Positions 1 to 6,672 of a stretch of 19,520 nt of DNA are shown here, one piece after another. The position numbers and the translations under genes are program-made. The notes under the pieces were generated by a model that worked only from the letters and a program-made list of their open reading frames with translations, did not search any database and was not told where the DNA came from. Every line of letters begins with the position of its first letter. Position 1 is the first letter of the stretch. Origin of the DNA: an uncultured Holophagales bacterium (GTDB lineage: Bacteria > Acidobacteriota > Thermoanaerobaculia > UBA5066); the NCBI GenBank assembly GCA_937927565.1, contig CALBDV010000791.1:1-19520 (forward strand), read 5' to 3'.

Positions 1-265
1 GGAGGTCGAAGGCGACGGAAAGGCCGGTCTGCCCCTGGGCGAGGAGGTAGCGGTAACGGGCGTTCGAGTCCTTCGCGGTGGAGAACCCGGCGTACTGCCG
101 CATGGTCCAGAACTTCTTGCGGTAGCCGGCGGCCTGCGCTCCCCGGGTGAACGGGAACGCGCCGGGAGCGCCCGGGTCCCAGCCCGCAGGAACGTCCCCC
201 GGGGCGTAGGAGGGGCGGACCGGGATACCTGAGGTGGTGGTGGCGTCGGTCTTGGTGGTCGACAT
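1..265 (-). CDS. methylmalonyl-CoA mutase, catalytic subunit N-terminus (partial, runs off left edge)
   Basis: This is the first 88 codons of an adenosylcobalamin-dependent acyl-CoA mutase; the remainder lies left of the window. The family interconverts methylmalonyl-CoA and succinyl-CoA in propionate metabolism, in the cytoplasm. The fragment shows the typical start: a variable N-terminal stretch, FTRG at residues 39-42, WTMRQYAGFSTAKDSN at 53-68 and GQTGLSVAFDL at 78-88. Thr54, Arg56 and Tyr58 line up with the CoA-contact Thr and Arg and the active-site Tyr of the Propionibacterium enzyme. Tyr at this place favours methylmalonyl-CoA over isobutyryl-CoA as substrate, where Phe is usual. The ATG at 265-263 has a GGGGGT stretch directly before it. 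The B12-binding part is not visible, so it cannot be told whether it is in the same chain. Confidence 0.93.
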   Translation of the reverse strand, partial: MSTTKTDATTTSGIPVRPSYAPGDVPAGWDPGAPGAFPFTRGAQAAGYRKKFWTMRQYAGFSTAKDSNARYRYLLAQGQTGLSVAFDL

Positions 266-395
266 ACCCCCAATGCTAGGCTGAAAAGCCTCGATCGGAC
301 ACCCTGCGAGACGCCATCTCCATTGGCCTTGCGCCGCAGCCCGGGTCTTCTCCGCCGCACTCCCTCCGACGCTTCGTGTCACACTTGCGGGACCG
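266..395. promoter_or_regulatory. divergent intergenic region between the mutase and the PATAN gene
   Basis: These 130 bases separate two genes transcribed away from each other, so promoters for both should lie here. I see no convincing -35/-10 pair. A small perfect stem-loop at 278-291 (five-base arms AGGCT/AGCCT around GAAA on the plus strand) lies 13 bases upstream of the mutase start. Its role, if any, is unknown. Confidence 0.35.
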
Positions 396-1832
396 GTGAC
401 GAAGACGCTCAACGGGACACTCGACACTTTCTCGCTCGCCGACCTCCTTCAGTGGCTCGAGATCAACCGGCTCTCCGGGCGGGTCACGATCTCACGCGGG
501 GAGGACCGGCGGACGATCGACCTGAAGGACGGCGCGATCGTCTTCGTCTCTTCGGCTCGGTCCGAGGAGCGCCTGGGCACCTACCTGACGTCACGCGGAA
601 TCCTCCCCGAGCCCGTCGTCTACGAGGTCCTCGCCGACAGCTTCCTGACGGGGCGGAGCCTGACGCGGCTCGTTCTGGAGTGCGGCCTCCTCCCGCGAGA
701 GGAGCTCGCGGCCGCGGTCGAGCAGCTCGCGCTCAAGATCCTCCTGGACCTCTTCCACTGGCAGGGAGCGACGTTCGTCTTCGACCCTTCCATCGCCACG
801 GAGGACTTCCTGCGGATCCAGCTCTCCCTCCGCGGGCAGGTCCTCGCGCTGGAGGGAGCACGCTCGATCGACGACACCGCCCGCATCCGGCCCCCGCTCG
901 AGGTAACCGGCGCCGACTCGCCGCCGACCGAGATGAACTTCTCGCCGCAGGCCGTCGCGCTCGCCTTCTTCGCCATCTCGGAGGGACTTGCTCTCGAGAA
1001 CCCGTCCGCCGCCGTCTGGCGGGATCGTTTCGTCGTCTTCGGGCGCTTCTCGGAGAAGGTCGCCGCCACTCTCGGTCAGCCGTTTCGTCTCTTCCCCCTC
1101 TTCGCCGACACCGCCGAGCGTTGCCGCGCCGCCCTCGCGGCCGGGGCCGAGGGAGAGGAGGTCGTCCGCCTGGCGGCGACGGACCCGTTTCTCACGCTCG
1201 ACGTCCTGTTCCTGGCGAACGCACTCCGGACGCCCTCCAGAGGCCTGTTCTCGACGGTCCACGACGCGGCCTCCGCGCTCGGCCCGGGGGCGCTGCACCG
1301 CCTCCTCGAGCTCCTTGCCGACGAGAACGCGCCCACCGTGTCGACGAGGGAACGGCTGGAGAGGGCCCTGCGGCGGGCCGCCGTGTCCACGGCTGTAGCC
1401 GCTTCCCACGTCGCACCGGCCACCGGAGAGGACCCCGGCGTCGCGTGGACCCTCGCACTCCTCGAGCCGCTCGGCAGCTACGAGCTGCTCAAGCTCCTCC
1501 TCGCAGAGGACTTCGAGCCCGGCCCCTTCCGTGCGGCCGCGCTCTCGTGGTACCGCGCTTCCTGCGGTCGCGTGCTGGCACGAAAGGTGAATCTCCCCGG
1601 CCCGTTCGCCGACGTCCTCGGTTCGAACGGTCACGTCTCGAGCCGCAGCCCCGCCGCCGAGCAGCTGGTCTTTTTCGCGAAGCAGATGGTCGCCGCCGAG
1701 CAGGTCGGCCGGGAGTGGACGAGCGAAGACCCCGAGCTCGCCGACCGCTACTCCTCGCTCTCCGTGGACGACCATCTCGCCGAGAGGATTGCCGCGGACG
1801 CCGCGGCAATCCGCGAAGTCCTCGGACTCTGA
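396..1832 (+). CDS. PATAN (DUF4388) plus HDOD-like regulatory protein
   Basis: A 478-residue cytoplasmic protein with no signal peptide or membrane segment. Residues 4-135 match the PATAN/DUF4388 pattern: LNGTLDTFSLADLLQWLEIN, then SGRVTISRG, a DGAIVF strand, and a helical part with LALKILLDLFHWQGATFVFD. PATAN domains occur in bacterial regulatory proteins, often with response-regulator or GTPase partners. Residues about 230-365 resemble an HDOD domain: VVRLAATDPFLTLDVLFLANAL, then a segment like the usual 'S-I-x-x-A-I-x-x-L-G' helix (STVHDAASALG), then VAWTLALLEPLG. No metal-binding HD pair is visible, as is normal for HDOD. It starts with GTG at 396 and has only a weak GGGA upstream. The VWFA gene follows after 43 bases on the same strand, suggesting co-transcription. 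The domain calls are by eye; the exact role is unknown. Confidence 0.8.
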   Translation: MTKTLNGTLDTFSLADLLQWLEINRLSGRVTISRGEDRRTIDLKDGAIVFVSSARSEERLGTYLTSRGILPEPVVYEVLADSFLTGRSLTRLVLECGLLPREELAAAVEQLALKILLDLFHWQGATFVFDPSIATEDFLRIQLSLRGQVLALEGARSIDDTARIRPPLEVTGADSPPTEMNFSPQAVALAFFAISEGLALENPSAAVWRDRFVVFGRFSEKVAATLGQPFRLFPLFADTAERCRAALAAGAEGEEVVRLAATDPFLTLDVLFLANALRTPSRGLFSTVHDAASALGPGALHRLLELLADENAPTVSTRERLERALRRAAVSTAVAASHVAPATGEDPGVAWTLALLEPLGSYELLKLLLAEDFEPGPFRAAALSWYRASCGRVLARKVNLPGPFADVLGSNGHVSSRSPAAEQLVFFAKQMVAAEQVGREWTSEDPELADRYSSLSVDDHLAERIAADAAAIREVLGL

Positions 1833-1864
1833 TCCGCGAGCCGTCCCGGGCCGTAGCTTTCCTT

Positions 1865-1870
1865 GGAGGT
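1865..1870 (+). promoter_or_regulatory. ribosome binding site that fixes the VWFA gene start
   Basis: GGAGGT lies five bases before the ATG at 1876. It supports this start over an in-frame upstream codon at 1789, which would overlap the preceding gene and place 29 unlikely residues before the signal peptide. Confidence 0.85.
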
Positions 1871-1875
1871 CACAG

Positions 1876-3507
1876 ATGGTCACCCGCTCTCGCCTTCTCG
1901 TGTTCACCCTTGCGCTGCTCTTCGGGGCCTCGGGTCTGGCCTCTGGTCCTTCTTCCCCAACCGCCTCCCGCACCGGCGTGCGCGCGGCCGTCGAGGTGAC
2001 CGCCATGGACCTCGACGTCGTGGCGACGAAGGACGGCCGCCCGGTGAACGACCTGGCGAGGGACGAGTTCATCGTGCGGGTCGACGGCAAGCCCGTCCCG
2101 ATCGACTACTTCGCGAGGATCGAGGCCGGGGCCGTCCATGGTCCGGACCTCGCGACCGCGTCCCCCGACCTCGTTCTCGATACGCTGAAATCCGACGACG
2201 GCGAAACGTACGTCCCGCGGCAGTTCCTCGTCTACTTCGACGACGATCGCCTCCTCCCCCAGGAGCGCCGCTCCGTCATCGAAGGCCTCCGTGACTTCGT
2301 CACGCGCCTCTCCCCTTCCGACCGGGCCTCCATCGTCTCCTACGACGGCGCGACCCGAGTCCTCGTCCCCTTCACGAACAGCAAGGAGGACCTCCTGGAC
2401 GGCCTTTCCCGCCTCGAGAAGGCGTCCCCCGCGGGCCTGTCGTGGGAGGCGCAATACCGGCAGACGATCCAGGATCTGAGGCTCTCACGGCCCAACTCGC
2501 GCGGCGGGATCCTCCGCAGCTGGTCGGCGCAGGCCGCGGTGCGCGAGAAGTCCGCCCTCGGGGAGCTGGCACGCAGCGTCTCCGCCCTCGCGGCACGCTC
2601 CGGCAAGCGGACGCTCCTGCTCGTGACGAACGGCTACGAGTGGTACCCCGGGCAGACGCTGGCCCAGGCCTACGGTCCGTCCTCCCTCACCCAGTTCGAC
2701 CAGAACATCGGCGACGACCTCGGGAAGGTCCTCGCACGGGCCAACAGCTCCGGTATCACGATCCAGGTCTTCGACGCCAAGGGGCTCGTGGCCGAGGGCG
2801 ACGCCTCGCAGGCCCTGCCGGCGGGCGTCAACCCCTTCTTCAAGACGCAGAACTTCCGCGACTCCATGGCGACGCTCGCGGGCGAGACGGGCGGCACGCT
2901 CGTCGAAAACCGGAACGTCTTTCGCGCCGACCTCGACCGCGTCTACCGGGAGGCGAGCAGCTATTACTCGGTGGGCGTCACCCTCTCCGGGGTTTCCGGC
3001 CCGGGTTCCCGCAAGGTCGAGGTCCGGACGACGCGCCCCGGCGTCGACGTGCGCGCCCGGACCGGCTTCGGAGCGAAGACGGCAGACGAAGCGGCCGTCG
3101 ACCGCGTCGAGATGGCTCTCATGACCCCCGGCGCGGCCGGGGACTTTCCCGCGACGCTGCAGATCGGCACCCTCGAGAAGAAGGGAGGGATCGGCCGCCG
3201 CACGGCAGCCTGGGAGATCTCGGTTCCGATGTCGGAGCTGACGTTCCGCGAAGAGGGCGGGCTCATGAAAGCGGTCGTCGAGGTGACGCTCGCCGCCGCG
3301 GAAGACACGGGCGCGCGGTCGTCGATCAAGCCATACAAGCTCACCCTGTCGTTCCCGGCCGGAGACTGGGAGAAGGCCAGGAGCCGGGCGTTCGTCCACC
3401 GCGACCAGCTCAAGACCGGAAAGGGCAACATCCGGTTCGTGGCAGGGGTCCGCGACGTCGCCTCCGGCCGGATGGCTCTCGCCTCGGTCGACCTCCGGGT
3501 CGAGTAG
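1876..3507 (+). CDS. secreted VWFA-related protein of Acidobacteriota type
   Basis: A 543-residue exported protein. Residues 1-23 form a signal peptide (positive MVTRSR, then a hydrophobic run ending in ASG/LASG). Residues 39-80 are the typical family lead-in, VEVTAMDLDVVATKDGRPV followed by DEFIVRVDGKPVPIDYF. A von Willebrand A-like domain spans roughly 116-370, beginning FLVYFDDDRL. The metal-site DxSxS is not conserved (Asp122-Asp123-Asp124-Arg125), as in many members of this family. It continues through RTLLLVTNGYEW and IQVFDAKGL to YYSVGVTL, then the usual closing strands RKVEVRTTRPGVDVRARTGF (about 379-398), and a further beta-rich C-terminal part of about 140 residues. This matches the family often annotated 'VWFA-related Acidobacterial domain' (TIGR03436), whose function is not known; extracellular or periplasmic adhesion or assembly is inferred. 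A strong RBS fixes the start. The gene ends at a bidirectional hairpin. Confidence 0.9.
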   Translation: MVTRSRLLVFTLALLFGASGLASGPSSPTASRTGVRAAVEVTAMDLDVVATKDGRPVNDLARDEFIVRVDGKPVPIDYFARIEAGAVHGPDLATASPDLVLDTLKSDDGETYVPRQFLVYFDDDRLLPQERRSVIEGLRDFVTRLSPSDRASIVSYDGATRVLVPFTNSKEDLLDGLSRLEKASPAGLSWEAQYRQTIQDLRLSRPNSRGGILRSWSAQAAVREKSALGELARSVSALAARSGKRTLLLVTNGYEWYPGQTLAQAYGPSSLTQFDQNIGDDLGKVLARANSSGITIQVFDAKGLVAEGDASQALPAGVNPFFKTQNFRDSMATLAGETGGTLVENRNVFRADLDRVYREASSYYSVGVTLSGVSGPGSRKVEVRTTRPGVDVRARTGFGAKTADEAAVDRVEMALMTPGAAGDFPATLQIGTLEKKGGIGRRTAAWEISVPMSELTFREEGGLMKAVVEVTLAAAEDTGARSSIKPYKLTLSFPAGDWEKARSRAFVHRDQLKTGKGNIRFVAGVRDVASGRMALASVDLRVE

Positions 3508-3540
3508 CAGAGCCGCCGGCCCGCCGCCCCGTACATCGCA

Positions 3541-3568
3541 GAAGGCCCCGGCTCGCGCCGGGGCCTTC
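3541..3568. terminator. bidirectional hairpin terminator between convergent genes
   Basis: A perfect 12-bp stem (GAAGGCCCCGGC / GCCGGGGCCTTC) with a TCGC loop lies between the stop of the VWFA gene (3507) and the stop of the GWxTD-type gene (3595). There is no T-run on either side, so it would act as a U-less hairpin or together with the other strand's transcription. Symmetry and position suit termination in both directions. Confidence 0.85.
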
Positions 3569-3594
3569 GTACGTCGCGGATTCGGTCGAGGGAC

Positions 3595-5268
3595 CTACTT
3601 CTTCGTTGCCGGAGCCTTCGCCGCAGGCGCCTTGGCCGCCGGAGCCGGAGGCGGAGCCACGAGGGTGAACGGGGTTCTCGCCTCGATGGACTTGCCGGCG
3701 ACGACGTCGGTGAGCTTCAGGATCAGGGTGTACTCGCCCGGGCGGAAGTAGTCACCGAGGTTGGCGTCGACGATGGCGCCCGCGAGATCGAGGACGAGTG
3801 CGGTCGACATTCCCGCCTGTTCCGGAACGGCCATCGGTTCGTCCGGGGGCTGGGGGACGTCGATCGTGGAGCCGTTCTTGGGCTTGATCGAGATCGACCG
3901 CTGCAGGTTCAGCTTCTTCGTCGCGGGGTCGACCGCCGGGTTGTAGAAGCGCGCCAGGTAGGCGAGCCCGTCAGACTTCTGGAACCTGTTGTCGCCCCGG
4001 ACGACGAACTTCCGCGCGGCGAAGACGAAGGGCTCGTCTCCCTTGGCGCCCTCGAAAGGAACGTCGGTGTACGCGAGGAGAAGCTGGGAGACGCCGAGCT
4101 CGGACGGGAGGGCCGGGACGTTCACGGTGCGATGGGCCGAGACCTTCTCCGCCCCGGTCTCGTCGAGGAGGGCCATGGCGACCTCGTAGTCACCGGGCTC
4201 GACCGGAAGGGAGTAGTCGACGAAGAAGTCGCCCTTGGACTTCTGGAGGACGGCGGCCTCTTCGCGGCGGGCCGCGTCCTTGCCGTCCTTCCCCTTGACG
4301 AGGAGCGCGACCTTCATCGCCGGGGTGGCGGCCTGGGCCGGGGCAGCCGCGGCTGGGGCAGAAACGGTGGCCGCAGCCGCAGCTGGTGCCGCGACGACGG
4401 CGGCCGGAACGGCCAGCTGGACCATCAGGCGGGTCGCCTTGTCGCCGAAGGCGAGCGGGAAGAGTCCGAGGTCCCCCTGAGGCTCCTTGCCGAGGAGCGC
4501 CTCGAGCTTCTCGCGGACCGGGGCGGAGAGGACCGGTCCCTTCGCGGCTTCGGCCGCTGCCTCCGCGGCAGCCCGCTGTTCGGCCTCGTGCTCCTCGCGC
4601 GTCTTGTATACGGGCGGCTCGGTCATCTTCGGGTTGACGAGCGCCGCTGAAACCGCCTTCTTCTGGATCTTCTTCACGTCCGCCGATTTGTCCACGGACT
4701 CGCTCAGCGTCGTCTCATCCGTCGTGAAGTTGAGGAGGAGCGACTTCAGGCCACTCCACTCCGGGAGCTGCTCCTTGTCGTACTGGAACCTGGACAGGAC
4801 CACCATCCCGCCGCCCGCGCCGAGGAGCCGGTCTTCGGCATCCTCACCGCGTTCCGGGGCCGTCGCCCCGGAAGAGACGGGCTTGGAGCCCATCGCCGTG
4901 GGCGGCCCGAGAAGAATGAACACCTTCCCGCGCTCGGTCAGCGCCCCCCGCCGGAACCTCTTCTCACCCGGCTTCCCGAGCGGGAAGAGCTCGTCGGCCT
5001 TGGCCACCAGGGCGTCGAACCGGGCCCGGAAGACGTTCTGGGCGGTCTTCTGGTAGTCGGGATGACGCTTGCCCCAGAAGAGGTTGTAGAACTTCTGGGC
5101 CTCTTCGTCGGACTTCACGGCCTTCCAGGCGGCGTGCTCGTCCTCGGTGGCGTAGTAGGTGAACTCGGGAGACTTGTCCCAGTCCTTGAATTTTTCCAGC
5201 TGGGCGGCCGCGGGGAAAGCGAGCGCCACGAGCGGGACGAGGGTCGCAAGAAGCCGCAGCTTTCTCAT
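3595..5268 (-). CDS. secreted GWxTD-type domain protein
   Basis: A 557-residue exported protein. Residues 1-23 are a clear signal peptide (MRKLRLLATLVPLVALAFPAAAQ is cut near AAA/Q). Residues 34-125 resemble the GWxTD domain: FTYYATEDEHAAWKAVKSDE, then NLFWGKRHPD and a helix ADELFP, then GALTERGKVFILLGPPTA. The namesake GW-x-TD is degenerate here (GALTE), while ERGKVFILLGPP is well kept. A low-complexity Ala/Pro linker lies near residues 285-315. Next comes an Ig-like beta region (GDYEVAMALLDETG), and an Ala/Pro/Lys tail ends AKAPATKK. GWxTD proteins are common in Acidobacteriota; their function is unknown. I chose the ATG at 5268 because it begins the signal peptide and has AAAGGA nine bases upstream; a start at 5310 would add 14 arginine-rich residues. 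It lies downstream of the TPR lipoprotein gene on the same strand. Confidence 0.82.
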   Translation of the reverse strand: MRKLRLLATLVPLVALAFPAAAQLEKFKDWDKSPEFTYYATEDEHAAWKAVKSDEEAQKFYNLFWGKRHPDYQKTAQNVFRARFDALVAKADELFPLGKPGEKRFRRGALTERGKVFILLGPPTAMGSKPVSSGATAPERGEDAEDRLLGAGGGMVVLSRFQYDKEQLPEWSGLKSLLLNFTTDETTLSESVDKSADVKKIQKKAVSAALVNPKMTEPPVYKTREEHEAEQRAAAEAAAEAAKGPVLSAPVREKLEALLGKEPQGDLGLFPLAFGDKATRLMVQLAVPAAVVAAPAAAAATVSAPAAAAPAQAATPAMKVALLVKGKDGKDAARREEAAVLQKSKGDFFVDYSLPVEPGDYEVAMALLDETGAEKVSAHRTVNVPALPSELGVSQLLLAYTDVPFEGAKGDEPFVFAARKFVVRGDNRFQKSDGLAYLARFYNPAVDPATKKLNLQRSISIKPKNGSTIDVPQPPDEPMAVPEQAGMSTALVLDLAGAIVDANLGDYFRPGEYTLILKLTDVVAGKSIEARTPFTLVAPPPAPAAKAPAAKAPATKK

Positions 5269-5317
5269 CCGCGTGGTCCTTTCGGGGGGGGTTCGCCGGA
5301 ACCGGCGCATCCTTGGA

Positions 5318-5323
5318 ACTATA
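5318..5323 (-). promoter_or_regulatory. possible -10 element for the GWxTD-type gene
   Basis: Read on the minus strand this is TATAGT, one mismatch from the sigma-70 -10 consensus and one of few AT-rich spots in the gap. It lies about 50 bases before the ATG. No good -35 is visible at 16-18 bases; GTGGAC at 15 bases is the nearest. The gene could instead depend on read-through from the upstream lipoprotein gene. Confidence 0.3.
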
Positions 5324-5369
5324 CCCCAGAGGGAGTCCGTCCACCCTTTCCGGAATTCCGGTTGCCCTC

Positions 5370-6482
5370 TCAGGTCCCTTCGAGGAGCGAGCGGACCTGC
5401 TCGTCGTCCGGCCGGAGCTTCTCGGCCTTCCGAAGAGCCCGACGTGCCGCCGCATCGTTCCCGAGCGCCTTCTCGGCCCGCGCGATCCCGAGGAGCGGCT
5501 CGAGGAGCTTCGGAGATTCCCGGTGCGCCCGGCGGTACGCCTTCCGCGCTTCCTTCGGGTTCCCTCCCAGAATCTCGAGGTCACCCTGTACGACGAAGAG
5601 GAACGGCGAGGCATCACGGGTGTTGGCGGCGGCGAGCGCGGCACGCGCTTCGGCCCGGCGCCCCTGCGCTATGTAGAGGGCGGCGAGGTTGTGAAGAAGC
5701 GCCGGACGGTGCGGGTCGATCTCCAGACCCTGGCGGAACGTGGCGAGCGCACCGTCTATGTCCCCCTGGCGCCACTTCACGATGCCCAGGTTGGACTGGA
5801 GGTCGGGAAGTGTGGGATCGAGCTTCGTGGCGCGCTCGAGAAGGACGCGGGCCTTCTCGAGATCCGCTGCGCGCAACGCCTCGACTCCCCGGTTGCTCGC
5901 CGAGATCGCGGCGACGGCAATGTCGTCGATGAACCGCAGGTCGATCGGCGACCCATCGCGCGTCAGGTAGAAGTCGTAGACCTTGCTGGTGCCCCCCTTG
6001 GGGTGGACCGCGACCATGTGGTTGTAGACCATCACGAGGTCGCCCTCGCGCTCGCTCCGCACCCGGCGGAAGACGAGCGCGGCCTGGAGCGGGATCCCGA
6101 CCGCCCGGCCGAAGGCGATGAACAGGTTCGTGAAGGACACGCAGTTGCCGCGCCTCAGGGCGAACGCCTCGGAGGCGGTGAAGGTCGCGACCGTGTCGTA
6201 CTCGAAGGCGTACGACTTCCGGTCCAGGAGCGCCGACTGGAGGCGTTTCAATCGCTCGCCATCGTCGCCCGGCCCGGCGGTCTGCTCGGCGACCGCGCGG
6301 ATCTCGGGAGAGACGTACATCGGCATCGGCACGTCTCCCGGGTCGACGCCCCGGGAGGCGACGACCTCCCGCCAGCGTTCCGGCGAGAGCTGGAGGGCCG
6401 TGCCGGGTGCATACGAACGGCACCCGGATGCGGCAAGCACTCCGGTGAGGAGGGCGGCAAAGGCGGCGGGACGGACCTTCAT
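5370..6482 (-). CDS. putative lipoprotein with transglutaminase-like domain and TPR repeats
   Basis: A 370-residue protein. The N-terminus, MKVRPAAFAALLTGVLAASGC, looks like a lipoprotein signal with the modified Cys at residue 21. Residues about 60-190 form a transglutaminase-like fold with a possible catalytic triad: Cys114 in RRGNCVSFTNLF, His155 in VYNHMVAVHPKG and Asp170 in VYDFYL. Residues about 195-360 are TPR-like helices, including LERATKLDPTLPDLQSNLGI and FRQGLEIDPHRPALLHNLAA. Such fusions may act as a protease or crosslinking enzyme, or as an assembly scaffold, at the envelope; the substrate is unknown. The start at 6482 is chosen for the signal peptide but has no strong RBS. An ATG at 6512 with GAGGG upstream is a real alternative and would add ten residues. 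The GWxTD-type gene follows after 101 bases on the same strand. Confidence 0.78.
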   Translation of the reverse strand: MKVRPAAFAALLTGVLAASGCRSYAPGTALQLSPERWREVVASRGVDPGDVPMPMYVSPEIRAVAEQTAGPGDDGERLKRLQSALLDRKSYAFEYDTVATFTASEAFALRRGNCVSFTNLFIAFGRAVGIPLQAALVFRRVRSEREGDLVMVYNHMVAVHPKGGTSKVYDFYLTRDGSPIDLRFIDDIAVAAISASNRGVEALRAADLEKARVLLERATKLDPTLPDLQSNLGIVKWRQGDIDGALATFRQGLEIDPHRPALLHNLAALYIAQGRRAEARAALAAANTRDASPFLFVVQGDLEILGGNPKEARKAYRRAHRESPKLLEPLLGIARAEKALGNDAAARRALRKAEKLRPDDEQVRSLLEGT

Positions 6483-6672
6483 TGGGACCGCATCAGAGAA
6501 TACCCCGTGCATCCCTCGCCGGACGCGGGCCGGGTCGGCCATCACGAGGACCTCGCGAGGAGCGGACGCATCCACGGCACGATGCTACCCGCCGGCGGCG
6601 CCGTGCGAAAATGAAAGGTTGTGCACGGGTTCGCCCGTGCGCTCCCCCCGAACGCTCCCGAGCGAGGTACCC
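6483..6672. promoter_or_regulatory. divergent intergenic region and argS leader with hairpins
   Basis: These 190 bases separate the lipoprotein gene (minus) from argS (plus). No convincing promoter hexamers are seen. The argS-proximal part holds a stem-loop at 6623-6640 (GCACGGG / CCCGTGC around TTCG) and upstream segments able to pair with it in other ways: GCCGTG(C) at 6600-6606 with GCACGG at 6623-6628, and CACGGC at 6573-6578 with GCCGTG at 6600-6605. A small stem at 6653-6664 touches the argS Shine-Dalgarno GAGG at 6664-6667. Confidence 0.4.

Noticed and set aside
1..265. Isobutyryl-CoA or ethylmalonyl-CoA mutase as the identity of the left-edge gene.
   Set aside because: Tyr58 at the substrate-selecting position favours methylmalonyl-CoA, but the second diagnostic residue is outside the window, so the alternatives are only disfavoured.
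323..1999. A 558-codon plus-strand frame overlapping the PATAN gene in another phase.
   Set aside because: Arg/Pro-rich shadow product; the PATAN and HDOD-like patterns are in the other frame.
5350..5361. A 12-base perfect palindrome CCGGAATTCCGG between the lipoprotein gene and the GWxTD-type gene.
   Set aside because: It has no loop and no second copy was noticed; a single such palindrome is weak evidence for an operator or terminator.
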